DNA of 64,000 nt from Winslowiella toletana. GTDB taxonomy: Bacteria > Pseudomonadota > Gammaproteobacteria > Enterobacterales > Enterobacteriaceae. Of the stretch, positions 17,542 to 26,186 are shown in pieces; the stretch's first letter is position 1; every line of letters starts with the position of its first letter. The notes beneath the pieces are model-generated. The model was not told the origin of the DNA. It searched no databases and was given only the letters and a program-made list of their open reading frames with translations. The DNA is taken from the NCBI RefSeq assembly GCF_017875465.1, contig NZ_JAGGMQ010000001.1:4898001-4962000 (forward strand). The letters run 5' to 3'. Made by a program: the position numbers and the translations under genes.

Positions 17542-17801
17542 TTATATCTATACGAATTATTTATTTCAGAAACCTCAGCCAGGTCATTAAGGCTAACTTT
17601 AAGCTATGACCTGCTATCTCTGCGATTTTTTCTACTTCTCCGTTTAAGCCGCACCGCCGCTGATGCGGGCAGGCATTATCCCATCTGCACGCTTCTCACC
17701 CCGACCATGGCTAAAAAATAAGCTTTGCTTATTTCTCTGCCGTTCAATGCCAATAAACTTATTTTTAACGCAATTCGCCGCAAAGTCGCGTGGTGGACAA
17801 A
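17542..17801. other. Intergenic region before the GntR gene
   Basis: With the terminator and operator around it, this gap is about 386 bp. It is AT-rich, and I see no gene I trust; a 64-codon minus-strand frame has no ribosome site and no recognisable sequence. Confidence 0.4.
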
Positions 17802-17822
17802 TGGTATACAAATAGAATACAA
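17802..17822 (+). promoter_or_regulatory. Operator-like GTATACAAA direct repeat
   Basis: GTATACAAATA followed directly by GAATACAAAAA, with the imperfect palindrome TGGTATACAA, lies 47 bases before the GntR start. Such sites are typical of autoregulated FadR-subfamily GntR proteins. The core GTATAC matches the hpxO-side palindrome. Confidence 0.45.
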
Positions 17823-17868
17823 AAAATAAGCAGCACAAAAATCATGCACCTGGCAGGCGAGGATTAAA

Positions 17869-18528
17869 TTGACGAAATTAGCCCCAACCAGCGATCAGTC
17901 GTTAACGCAAAATGCGTATAACGCCGTGCTGCATATGATCCAGAGCGGCGCGCTCAGTAATGGCGAAGTGGTCAATGAACGCCGACTGGCAGAACAGCTC
18001 GGCCTGTCGCGAACGCCCGTTCGCGAAGCGCTCGGCCGGCTGGAAGGCAGCGACTATCTGCGTCGATCCGGCAGAACGCTGCTGGTGAATGGCGTGGAGT
18101 TAAGTGAAATCCTGGAAATTATGGCGGTACGCATTTTGCTCGAGGCTGACGCAGCACGTAATGCTGCTGGCAAAATGTCGGCGGCGAAGCTGGCAGATAT
18201 CCGCCAGCGTCTGATGGCAATGACCAGTCCCGATCAGGTGACCGCCAGCGACCATTGGGAAGTCGACGACTTTTTGCATCTCAGCATTGCTGAAACCAGC
18301 GGCAATAAATTATCTCTGCGGCTAATCAGTGAACTGCGCGCCCGCACAAGGATGTTTGGTAAAGAGACGGTGCCGACGCGCTTTGAGTCCGGACGCGACG
18401 AGCACCTCGCCATTATTGACGCCATAGAAGCGGGTGATGGCGATCGGGCTGCACAGTTAATGGTTCAGCACATCGAAGGGGCACGTTACGGCATTCTTCA
18501 GTCGTTCACGGCCAGCAGTTTGCGATAA
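17869..18528 (+). CDS. GntR-family regulator, FCD (FadR) subfamily
   Basis: A 219-residue DNA-binding protein: winged helix at about 10-75 (VNERRLAEQLGLSRTPVREA is the classic GntR helix-turn-helix), then an all-helical FCD ligand domain from about 85, with the Asp/His ligands of the metal site in VDDFLHLSIAE and HLAIIDAIEAGD plus HIEGAR. It starts at TTG with GAGG six bases upstream; no in-frame ATG is available before the conserved helix. It heads the co-directional catabolic cluster to 25.3 kb and probably represses it until an acid effector binds. Confidence 0.85.
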   Translation: MTKLAPTSDQSLTQNAYNAVLHMIQSGALSNGEVVNERRLAEQLGLSRTPVREALGRLEGSDYLRRSGRTLLVNGVELSEILEIMAVRILLEADAARNAAGKMSAAKLADIRQRLMAMTSPDQVTASDHWEVDDFLHLSIAETSGNKLSLRLISELRARTRMFGKETVPTRFESGRDEHLAIIDAIEAGDGDRAAQLMVQHIEGARYGILQSFTASSLR

Positions 18529-18575
18529 ATCCTGACCGCTTACGGCGGTCCGTCAATCCGTATCAGGGGGAGTGA

Positions 18576-19277
18576 ATGGGTCAGAAGCGTCTGCTTTATC
18601 TCCATAATGGCAAATCGAAACAGACGATTGCCCGGCTGGAGGAACGATTTGCAGCATGGGGATTAGAGGTCGATCACTACTGGGCGTGGCAAAACGAATT
18701 TCCTGACGATCTGCGCGGTTACGACGGTATTTTTCTCTCCGGCAGCCCGCACGGCGCGTATGAAGATATTCCTTTTATACACCGTGAACATCAGTTAATC
18801 AGCGAAGCCGCCGCGCTGGGTATCCCGATGCTAGGCATCTGTTTTGGCAGCCAGATCCTCGCCTCAGCATTATGTGGTAAGGACCAGGTATTCCGGCGTG
18901 AAACCTGTGAGATCGGCAATAAATGGCTACAGGCAACGCCCGCAGCCGCTGAAGATAGTATCGCCGCCGGCATCGTGCCACAGGTGTATATGTTTGTCTG
19001 GCATAACGATGAAGTACGCGCCACTCACCCGGATATGACCATTCTGGCCGCCAGCGACCAGTGTCCCAATCAGATCTGGCGTTATAAAGATCAGCCGATC
19101 TGGGGAATCCAGGGCCATCCGGAAATTACGCTGGAGCAGGCGCCACTGTGGTTTGAACAGAACCGCGCCACGATGGAACGCGATGGCGGCGATATCGCAC
19201 AGTTAATCGCTACCGCCGACGAGGCTATCGCAGCCAAGTCGATGCTTACCCGCTTTGTGACATTTATTTCCAGATAA
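18576..19277 (+). CDS. Class I glutamine amidotransferase-like hydrolase
   Basis: A 233-residue stand-alone GATase1 domain. The catalytic triad is visible: Cys89 in GICFGSQ, His181 and Glu183 in QGHPEI; LSGSPHGAYED supplies the oxyanion region. There is no synthetase domain, so it may hydrolyse a gamma-glutamyl or other amide, as PuuD does in putrescine breakdown, although PuuD itself is a different subgroup. The gene follows the GntR regulator by 47 bp, with the polyamine-type transporter genes after it. This context suggests a role in degrading the imported compound. Confidence 0.85.
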   Translation: MGQKRLLYLHNGKSKQTIARLEERFAAWGLEVDHYWAWQNEFPDDLRGYDGIFLSGSPHGAYEDIPFIHREHQLISEAAALGIPMLGICFGSQILASALCGKDQVFRRETCEIGNKWLQATPAAAEDSIAAGIVPQVYMFVWHNDEVRATHPDMTILAASDQCPNQIWRYKDQPIWGIQGHPEITLEQAPLWFEQNRATMERDGGDIAQLIATADEAIAAKSMLTRFVTFISR

Positions 19278-19288
19278 CCATTTATCGC

Positions 19289-19321
19289 CCGGTGCGGATC
19301 ACTGATAAGTGACGGTACCGG
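19289..19321 (+). terminator. Intercistronic hairpin before the binding-protein gene
   Basis: CCGGT...ACCGG encloses TCACT-GATA-AGTGA. No T-tract follows. It resembles processing or attenuation hairpins that raise binding-protein expression relative to upstream genes. Confidence 0.4.
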
Positions 19322-19351
19322 TCTTGATCAATTAATAAAGGGAAAGATGTA

Positions 19352-20410
19352 ATGACAAGATTGCATGCAACAGTGCCCGGTATGTTAGTTGCCTTTTCGG
19401 TGGTTTTCTCGCTGGCAATGCCGTTAAGCGCCACCGCCGCGGATGAAATGACCTTCGCCAGCTGGGGCGGGGCTTATCAGGACGGTATCCGCGAGGCGTG
19501 GATGAAACCCTTTACCAAAGAGAGCGGCATCGAAATTATTGAAGATACCAATCCGGTTATCGCGCGCATCAAGGCCATGGTGGATATCCATAAGGTGGAG
19601 TGGGACGTGGTGACTGCAGGCGGCGCCAGCCTGATGCAGGGGGCGAAAAGCGGACTTTTTGAGAAGATCACGCCGGAAATGGTCAATGAAGAGAATGTCC
19701 TGCCGGAAGCACGCAATGACTACGGTGTGCCGTCTGAAATTTTCTCCACGGTAATCGGTTATTCAACTAAAGCCTTTCCCAACGGCGGTCCGAAAACGTT
19801 CGCTGACTTCTGGGATGTAAAAAAATTCCCGGGTAAACGCACGCTGCCGGATAAACCCGATACGGTGCTGGAAGCCGCACTGCTCGCCGATGGCGTAGCC
19901 CCCGCAGATGTCTATAAAACCCTTGATACTCCCGCAGGTATGAAACGGGCGCTGGATAAGATCCGCCAGATTAAACCTGATGTTGCGATGTGGTGGTCAT
20001 CCGGCGCGCAGCCGGTGCAGGCGCTGGCCAGTGGCGAAGTGGTGATGGCGCTGGGCTGGAACGGTCGCTTCCAGGCCGGGATCGATAGCGGTCAGCCGAT
20101 TGCGATGTCCTGGGATCAGTCGGTGGCGCAGGTGGGCTATTTTATGATTGTCAAAAATGCACCGAACAAGGCGCAGGCGGTTAAGTTCCTTAACTACATT
20201 ATCCGTCCCGACGTGCAGGCCCGTTTCAGTCAGTATGTGGCCTACGGTCCGGTTACCCCTAAATCCATTCCGCTGATCGATAAAACCCGCCAGGCGCGGC
20301 TGCCTTCGACCCCGGAGCGTTTGTCCAATGCACTGTTTATGAATATCAACTGGTGGGCGGATCACTCGCTGGCGGCAGGCGAAGCCTATAACACCGCGAT
20401 GCAGCAATGA
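19352..20410 (+). CDS. ABC transporter periplasmic substrate-binding protein, PotD/polyamine type
   Basis: A 352-residue type II binding protein with a Sec signal peptide (likely cleaved after SATAA, about residue 30). The mature start EMTFASWGGAYQDGIREAW and the segments WDVVTAGGASLMQGAKSGLFEKI and VMALGWNGRF are typical of the spermidine/putrescine and PotD-like family of cluster binding proteins, which also includes opine and amino-acid-derivative binders. It starts with ATG behind AAAGGGAAAG. It belongs to the transporter with the permease at 21.6 kb and the ATPase at 23.3 kb. Confidence 0.88.
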   Translation: MTRLHATVPGMLVAFSVVFSLAMPLSATAADEMTFASWGGAYQDGIREAWMKPFTKESGIEIIEDTNPVIARIKAMVDIHKVEWDVVTAGGASLMQGAKSGLFEKITPEMVNEENVLPEARNDYGVPSEIFSTVIGYSTKAFPNGGPKTFADFWDVKKFPGKRTLPDKPDTVLEAALLADGVAPADVYKTLDTPAGMKRALDKIRQIKPDVAMWWSSGAQPVQALASGEVVMALGWNGRFQAGIDSGQPIAMSWDQSVAQVGYFMIVKNAPNKAQAVKFLNYIIRPDVQARFSQYVAYGPVTPKSIPLIDKTRQARLPSTPERLSNALFMNINWWADHSLAAGEAYNTAMQQ

Positions 20411-20435
20411 TCGTCAATCGATTAAAGGGGGATAT

Positions 20436-21569
20436 GTGATGGTGGCAACCAGCTACTGGTTTGAAAAAACAGAGTATGAGCAGCGCCTGCAACGGGTGCA
20501 GCAGCAACTGATCGAAAAAGGTTATGACGCGCTGCTGGCATTTATGCCGGAAAGCGTGACCTGGCTGACGGGATTCTTTACCCGCGCCTACTCCTCTTTC
20601 CAGTTTGCCATTATTCCGGCAAACGGCGAGCCGACGGTGATCTGCCGCGACGTGGAGGAATATTATCTCGACAGCACCTGCATCTATGGCGATCGGGTGA
20701 TGTGGAACGACAGCGACGATAAAACGGATATCGCCGTGCAGGCAATCCGCGCGCGACTTGGCCATTCACCGCGCCTGGCGGTGGAAATGGGCGCATGGCC
20801 ATTGTCGGTGGCGCGGTTTAATGGCATCAAGGCTGGTTTACCCGCAGCCCTGATGCTCGATGAAAGCCAGCTGGTGACACAAATGCGTTTTATAAAATCG
20901 CCCGCGGAAATTGCTTATCAGCGCCGCGCAGCCCGGGCGGCGGAGGCGGGCATGTCAGCAGCGATAGCATCTGCCCGTACTGGCGTCAGCGAACGCGAAA
21001 TGGCGGCTGAAATCTGTGGCGCAATGATCCGTGCGGGCAGCGATCTGCCGGGGCCGGGAGTGATGTCATCAGGAGAGCGGGCGTACCATCTGCATGGCGG
21101 CTACAGCGATCGGGTGCTGGCACACGGCGATATCGTGCAGATTGAAACCACGCCAAACGTGCGTCATTACCATGCGCGTTTTATGCGACCAATCCGTGTC
21201 GGGCAGGCCAGCGATGAAGACCAGCGCGTGGTCGAACAGCTGATTGCTATTCAGGATGCCGCGCTGGCGGAGGTCAGGCCGGGTGTGGCGGGCAGTGTGC
21301 CGGATGCCATCTATCGCGAGGGGGTGCTGGCGGCAGGGTTACGAGAAACCTATACCAATAAAACCTTCTATTCGGTCGGCCTGCTGCTGGCGCCCAGTGG
21401 TGGCGAGCCACTCGAGGCGGCTCCGGGTTGTACATGGCATTTTTCTCCCGGCATGACCTTCCATACCTATGTGCTGGCGCGGGGGTTCGGTATGTCCGAA
21501 ACCATCACCATTACCGAAGATGGCTACGAGCGATTAACCCAGTATCCGCGCAAGTTATTTATCAGCTAG
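20436..21569 (+). CDS. Creatinase-like M24 (pita-bread) hydrolase
   Basis: A 377-residue protein of the M24 aminopeptidase P/creatinase superfamily: N-terminal domain to about 150, then a pita-bread C-terminal domain. True Xaa-Pro peptidases bind two metals through Asp-x-Gly...Asp. Here the corresponding strand reads GDIVQIETTPNVRHYHARF (231-249), so the two Asp ligands are replaced by Glu237 and Arg248. The same loss is seen in metal-free creatinase and related C-N hydrolases such as ectoine hydrolase. His residues (HLHGG, 218-222; FHTYV) remain. It is probably an amidine, guanidine or lactam hydrolase rather than a peptidase. It starts at GTG or the adjacent ATG behind AAAGGGGG. Confidence 0.8.
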   Translation: MMVATSYWFEKTEYEQRLQRVQQQLIEKGYDALLAFMPESVTWLTGFFTRAYSSFQFAIIPANGEPTVICRDVEEYYLDSTCIYGDRVMWNDSDDKTDIAVQAIRARLGHSPRLAVEMGAWPLSVARFNGIKAGLPAALMLDESQLVTQMRFIKSPAEIAYQRRAARAAEAGMSAAIASARTGVSEREMAAEICGAMIRAGSDLPGPGVMSSGERAYHLHGGYSDRVLAHGDIVQIETTPNVRHYHARFMRPIRVGQASDEDQRVVEQLIAIQDAALAEVRPGVAGSVPDAIYREGVLAAGLRETYTNKTFYSVGLLLAPSGGEPLEAAPGCTWHFSPGMTFHTYVLARGFGMSETITITEDGYERLTQYPRKLFIS

Positions 21570-21632
21570 CCGTGTTATCGCAAGCCGGAGAGACGACGTG
21601 AATAATGTATTCCAGACGCGCAAGGAGGGGCT

Positions 21633-23336
21633 ATGTCATCAATAACGCTAAGCGCCACGGCGAGTGAAAAGGGAATCAGACGCTTTTCCCGCCTGACGCT
21701 GCTGGCTTTACCGTTACTGGTTTTCCTGGCGCTGTTTTTTATCTGGCCGATTATTGAGTTGCTGAAACAGGGCTTTTACAGTCATGGGGCGCTATCGGCC
21801 GATAATTATCTGCATCTGTGGAATGTGCCGATCTACCGTATTGTGCTGCAGAATACGTTTGTCATTGCCGCAGTGGTGACCTGCTGTTGTGTGGTGATGA
21901 GCTACCCGCTGGCTTACCTGATGGCCTCGGTGCGACCGGCACTGTCAAAATTGCTGTTTTTCGCCGTATTGCTGCCGTTCTGGTCCAGCGCGCTGGTGCG
22001 CACCTCGGCGTGGATTGCGCTGTTGCAGCAAAACGGACCGCTGAATACGCTGCTGGTCACCACCCGGGTTATCGATCAACCGATTGCCTTTCTTTATAAC
22101 TTTACCGGCGTATTGATCGGCATGACGCATGTGCTGATGCCGTTTGTGGTGTTGCCGCTGTACGCCTCATTTCGCGCGATGGATAACTCGCTGGTGCAGG
22201 CCGCCCAGAGTCTGGGCGCTGATGCGATTGGCATATTCACCCGGGTGATTTTACCGTTAACCCGGCCAGGCGTGGTGGCGGGGGCGATTATTGTTTTTAT
22301 GAACGCCATCGGCTATTACATCACCCCTTCGCTGATGGGAGGGCCAGCGCAGCGGATGATTGCCGAGCTGATCTCGCACAATATCAGTGATGAGCTGAAC
22401 TGGGGTATCGCCGCTGCACTGGCTGGCGTGCTGCTGGTAACCACGTTGCTGGCGCTGTGGTTGTTTAATCGCCTGTTCGGCCTCGACAAACTGATGGGCG
22501 GCCAGAGCGGGAAGGGCAACCAGCCGGGTGGCGCGCGGCGAACCAGCGGCGGGCGGTTCAGCGCCATGGCGGGCGTGTTATGTGCGCTGTTTCTGATATT
22601 GCCAATACTGGTGGTTATTCCGATCAGTTTTGGCACCGGCAACTTCCCGACCTTCCCGCCACCGCAATATGGGCTGCGCTGGTATAACAACTTCTTTGCT
22701 GATGCGAAATGGATGGCGGCGTTATGGCAGAGCGTTAAAGTCGGCGTTGTCGTCACCCTGTTATCGCTGATTCTCGGGGCCACTGCAGCGCTGGGCGTCT
22801 ATAAAATGCGTTCAAACCGCAAAGGGTTGCTGGAAATATTATTTATTATTCCGATGTCCGTACCGGCGATTATTACCGCCGTGGCGCTCTATTACCTGTG
22901 CGGCCCACTGGGACTGATCAATAATTCGCTGGCGCTGATTTTCGGCCACACCGTGCTGGCCACGCCCTTTACCTACATCACGATGCGCGCCGCGCTGCAA
23001 CGTTTTGATCCCAGTCTCGAACTGGCGGCGCTCAGCCTCGGCGCCAGCTGGCCGCAGATGTTCAGACGCGTGATGTTACCGGCGCTGCTGCCAGGCATGA
23101 TTGGCGGGGCAGTGTTTGCCTTTATTACATCGTTTGACGATGTGGTGATGGCGCTGTTCCTGACCACGCTGCGTAATCGCACCTTGCCAAAACTGATGTA
23201 TGAGGGATTGTCGTTTGATTTTGATCCGACGGTGATTTCCGCATCCTGTGTGCTGATTGGCGCGACCGCGCTGATCTTACTGGCCTGGAGTCTGTTCGGT
23301 CGCCAAGGAGAAAAGCATGAAACAACAACAAGGTAA
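21633..23336 (+). CDS. Fused two-domain ABC permease (PotB-PotC type)
   Basis: A 567-residue inner-membrane protein made of two binding-protein-dependent permease domains in one chain. The first (about 15-285) has the EAA loop FRAMDNSLVQAAQSLGADA; the second (about 308-560) has the EAA loop LQRFDPSLELAALSLGASW. A Gly/Arg linker (about 290-307) joins them. In the E. coli polyamine transporters these domains are separate proteins. The start lies behind AAGGAGGG. The 3' end overlaps the ATPase start by 20 bases. It gives the channel of the transporter with the binding protein at 19.3 kb. Confidence 0.9.
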   Translation: MSSITLSATASEKGIRRFSRLTLLALPLLVFLALFFIWPIIELLKQGFYSHGALSADNYLHLWNVPIYRIVLQNTFVIAAVVTCCCVVMSYPLAYLMASVRPALSKLLFFAVLLPFWSSALVRTSAWIALLQQNGPLNTLLVTTRVIDQPIAFLYNFTGVLIGMTHVLMPFVVLPLYASFRAMDNSLVQAAQSLGADAIGIFTRVILPLTRPGVVAGAIIVFMNAIGYYITPSLMGGPAQRMIAELISHNISDELNWGIAAALAGVLLVTTLLALWLFNRLFGLDKLMGGQSGKGNQPGGARRTSGGRFSAMAGVLCALFLILPILVVIPISFGTGNFPTFPPPQYGLRWYNNFFADAKWMAALWQSVKVGVVVTLLSLILGATAALGVYKMRSNRKGLLEILFIIPMSVPAIITAVALYYLCGPLGLINNSLALIFGHTVLATPFTYITMRAALQRFDPSLELAALSLGASWPQMFRRVMLPALLPGMIGGAVFAFITSFDDVVMALFLTTLRNRTLPKLMYEGLSFDFDPTVISASCVLIGATALILLAWSLFGRQGEKHETTTR

Positions 23337-24312
23337 AGACGTCACGCTGACCGGGATCCGCAAAGTCTACGGTGACGTTATCGCTCTGCCGAACGTAAAC
23401 CTGTCAGTGCGACGCGGGGAGTTTTGCACGTTACTTGGCGCCTCCGGTTCCGGTAAAACCACCTTACTGAAGATTATCGCCGGGTTTGAAACGCCGGATC
23501 AGGGCAGGGTATGTATTGCCGGTAAAGATGTCAGCCGCACGCCGATTGCCGATCGCAATATTGGTATGGTGTTCCAGAACTACGCGCTGTTTCCGCATAT
23601 GTCAGTGTTTGAAAACGTGGCGTTTTCGCTGCGTATGCGCCGGTTAGCTGAAGTGGATATCGAACGCAAGGTTTCCGAAGCGCTGGCGCTGGTCAGCCTG
23701 GAGGAGTACCGCAAGCGCATGCCGGGAGAATTATCCGGTGGCCAGCAACAGCGCACCGCGCTGGCGCGGGCGCTGGTATTTAATCCGGATATCCTGCTGA
23801 TGGATGAACCACTGGGGGCACTGGATAAAAATCTGCGCCAGTCGATCCAGTTGCAGATTAAACAACTGCATCAGGAGCTGGGGCTGACCGTGGTGTTCGT
23901 CACCCACGATCAGGAAGAAGCGATGAATCTGTCCGATACCATCGTGATTATGGAGAACGGTAATATCGTTGAATCCGGCGCGCCGGAACACCTTTACCGC
24001 CAACCGGGTACGCCTTTTGTCGCCGGGTTCCTCGGTGAGTGTAATTTTATCCCGCAGGAAGGGGCGGCGACGCTGGGCATTCGTCCGGAACATTTGTTGC
24101 TCGGTAGTAGCGGCCAGCCAATGTCTCAGCGGCATCGCGGTGAAATCCAGATGGCGACATTCTGTGGTATGCACTGGAAACTGTTTATTGCCTCGCTGGG
24201 GCAAACCATTATCGCCTATGCGCCACCAGATATTCCGCCGCTTGAGCGCACGCCGGGGCAGGTTATCGACTGGGGGTTCCGGTCACGGGACGCCATCGCT
24301 TTTGCTGAATAA
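23317..24312 (+). CDS. ABC transporter ATP-binding protein, PotA type
   Basis: A 331-residue ATPase that powers the polyamine-type transporter. Walker A is GASGSGKTT (about 37-45), the signature is LSGGQQQR, Walker B is ILLMDEPLGALD, and the switch His is in VTHDQEEAM. A short C-terminal TOBE-like regulatory part follows (about 240-331). It starts inside the end of the permease gene with AGGAG eight bases upstream, so translation is coupled. It is followed 31 bp later by the DapA-like gene. Confidence 0.9.
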   Translation: MKQQQGKDVTLTGIRKVYGDVIALPNVNLSVRRGEFCTLLGASGSGKTTLLKIIAGFETPDQGRVCIAGKDVSRTPIADRNIGMVFQNYALFPHMSVFENVAFSLRMRRLAEVDIERKVSEALALVSLEEYRKRMPGELSGGQQQRTALARALVFNPDILLMDEPLGALDKNLRQSIQLQIKQLHQELGLTVVFVTHDQEEAMNLSDTIVIMENGNIVESGAPEHLYRQPGTPFVAGFLGECNFIPQEGAATLGIRPEHLLLGSSGQPMSQRHRGEIQMATFCGMHWKLFIASLGQTIIAYAPPDIPPLERTPGQVIDWGFRSRDAIAFAE

Positions 24313-24343
24313 TACGCGCCTTGCGCATGCAATCGAGGTAACG

Positions 24344-25297
24344 ATGAATAACAAACTTAATGAACAGGCGAATGGCGTCTGTATTATTTCTGCGACACCT
24401 TTTACCGATAACGGTGAGCTGGACCTGGTCAGCACCGACACGCTGACCGATTTTTACCTGCAACAGGGGGTCAGCGGCATCACCATCCTTGGAATGATGG
24501 GCGAGGCCTCCAAACTGACGGAAGAGGAGTCGCTGCTGTTTATGCGCCGGGTGCTGGCAAGGGTAAAGGGACGCGTGCCGGTGGTGGTTGGCGTAAGTCA
24601 TGCATCGCATCAGCACGTGAAACGTTTAAGTGACAGCGCGATGGAAGCTGGCGCTGCTGGCGTGATGCTGGCGCCGATACCTAATCTTAAAACTGATGAA
24701 CAGATTAGCCAGTACTACCTTACGCTGGCGGAGTGGCTGGGCCGTGATGTGCCGATTTGCCTGCAGGATTTCCCGCAGTCCACCGGGGTGCATACTTCAG
24801 TGGCGGTGATTTTGCGTCTGATTGAGGCATTGCCGCAATTGGTGATGCTGAAACATGAAGATTTACCCGGCTTGCGCAAACTGAGTCAGGTGCGTGAACA
24901 AAGCGCCGCGCGCGGCCTGCGACGCATTAGTATTCTGGTCGGTAACGGTGGGCTGTTTTTACCGCAGGAGATGCGGCGTGGCGCCGATGGGGCGATGACC
25001 GGTTTTGCTTATCCGGAAATGCTGGTGCAGGTTTGCGCGCTGTTTCAGGCGGGCAAGCCTGAAGCCGCTGAAGATCTGTTTGATATTTATCTGCCGCTGT
25101 TACGCCACGAGTTCCAGTTCGGCATTGGCCTCGCTCTGCGTAAAGAGACGCTGCGGCGGCGCGGTGTGATCCGCAGTGCGACGGTGCGTCAGCCTGGACC
25201 GGTGCTGGATGGCACAGATCTGCGTGAACTGGGGCAACTTATCGCGCGGCTTGAATTACGCTTACGGGATTCTGAATTTGGTGCTGTAATCTCGTAA
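24344..25297 (+). CDS. Dihydrodipicolinate synthase/N-acetylneuraminate lyase family protein
   Basis: A 317-residue class I aldolase-like TIM barrel. The Schiff-base lysine is Lys170 in VMLKHEDLPG. The pyruvate carboxylate loop, GVSGITILGMMGEASKL, corresponds to the family GTTGE loop. The family tyrosine motif (YNVPSRTG in DapA) is replaced by QDFPQSTG at 141-148, so the chemistry may differ. The reading frame is open back to 23969, but the ATG at 24344 has GAGGT upstream, and the earlier part only overlaps the ATPase gene. The gene is last in the GntR-headed cluster and probably cleaves or hydrates the carbon skeleton of the imported compound. Confidence 0.85.
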   Translation: MNNKLNEQANGVCIISATPFTDNGELDLVSTDTLTDFYLQQGVSGITILGMMGEASKLTEEESLLFMRRVLARVKGRVPVVVGVSHASHQHVKRLSDSAMEAGAAGVMLAPIPNLKTDEQISQYYLTLAEWLGRDVPICLQDFPQSTGVHTSVAVILRLIEALPQLVMLKHEDLPGLRKLSQVREQSAARGLRRISILVGNGGLFLPQEMRRGADGAMTGFAYPEMLVQVCALFQAGKPEAAEDLFDIYLPLLRHEFQFGIGLALRKETLRRRGVIRSATVRQPGPVLDGTDLRELGQLIARLELRLRDSEFGAVIS

Positions 25298-25340
25298 GAT
25301 TGTGGCTATAAAAAATATTGCCAGAAAGGATTCAATATAA

Positions 25341-25826
25341 ATGTTCCATATTTCTGAAACAGAAAAGCATTCAGCAGAGTTGGCGATACTCGTCGCTGAA
25401 CTGGATGCGTTTCAAGCTAAACTTTATCCTGCCGAGAGCAATCATTGCCTTGAACTGAGTACTATCAAGGATGAGTCGATTCGCTGTTTAATCGTTCGCG
25501 ATCAGCATGGAAATCCTGCCGGATGCGGCGCGATATTTCTCCAGGGTGATGGCAGTGGGGAAATCAAGCGTGTCTATATTCGCTCTGAATACCGGGGCCA
25601 GAAAATCGGTGAAAAAATAGTGGGTTACTTAGAAAACCTCGCGGTTAAATCTGACTGCCATCTCTTGCGTCTGGAAACAGGTATATATCAAAAACCGGCG
25701 ATAGCGCTGTATCAAAATTGCGGATACGAATTTTGCGATCCATTTCCACCGTATAGTGAAGACCCTCTGAGTGTATTTATGTATAAAAATCTCAATAATC
25801 CGGTTGAGAGAGTAATTATTGGTTAA
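25341..25826 (+). CDS. GNAT-family N-acetyltransferase
   Basis: A 161-residue acetyl-CoA dependent acyltransferase. The acetyl-CoA pyrophosphate loop is at about 85-95 (RSEYRGQKIG), preceded by the strand GEIKRVYI. The late motif RLETGIYQKPAIALYQNCGY is typical of the GNAT fold. The substrate is unknown. It lies 43 bp after the DapA-like gene but has a different character, so it may not belong to that operon. Its last 11 bases overlap the truncated aroE-like gene on the other strand. Confidence 0.85.
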   Translation: MFHISETEKHSAELAILVAELDAFQAKLYPAESNHCLELSTIKDESIRCLIVRDQHGNPAGCGAIFLQGDGSGEIKRVYIRSEYRGQKIGEKIVGYLENLAVKSDCHLLRLETGIYQKPAIALYQNCGYEFCDPFPPYSEDPLSVFMYKNLNNPVERVIIG

Positions 25827-26181
25827 GCATATATTCACGCATAAGCGTGATTTGCTGCTGTAGCATGGCTCTGCCATAGTGAGTTGGATGGCCTTTGCTT
25901 TCAGCTTGCTGAAGTAATGGTGTTTTTTCCGGATAAATAATGATGTCGCAAACCAGGGTAGTGCTGTGCAGCTTTTCAAGCGAAAAGGGCGTGTTGCCAT
26001 CATTACCCATTCCGACTGACGTGGCGTTGATGGCAATATCGTGATGCTCTGGTTTCGCGGAACCAGAATTAACGACTATATCAGAGTACTGTTTTTGCAA
26101 CGCTTTTCGCAGAATCTCCGCTTTATCCGTGCTTCGGTTATACAGCGTAATTGTTGCTGCACCATAGCTTGCTAACGACAT
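25816..26181 (-). pseudogene. 5'-truncated shikimate/quinate dehydrogenase (AroE/YdiB-like)
   Basis: About 120 residues that correspond to the C-terminal NAD(P) domain of the AroE family: LASYGAATITLYNRSTDKAE, the family motif INATSVGM, and TPLLQQAESKG near the end. The N-terminal substrate domain and the Gly-rich GAGGA motif are missing, because the upstream sequence (beyond about 26181) changes to the unrelated candidate toxin gene. Whole-family proteins have about 270-290 residues, so more than half is lost and the enzyme cannot work. The break marks the left edge of an inserted or rearranged segment. Confidence 0.8.
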
Positions 26182-26186
26182 GGCGG

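Noticed and set aside
17644..17838. 64-codon minus-strand frame before the GntR gene
   Set aside because: No ribosome site or known features; runs through the operator region.
23969..24343. Long 5' extension of the DapA-like gene
   Set aside because: It only overlaps the ATPase gene in another frame; family length fits the ATG at 24344.
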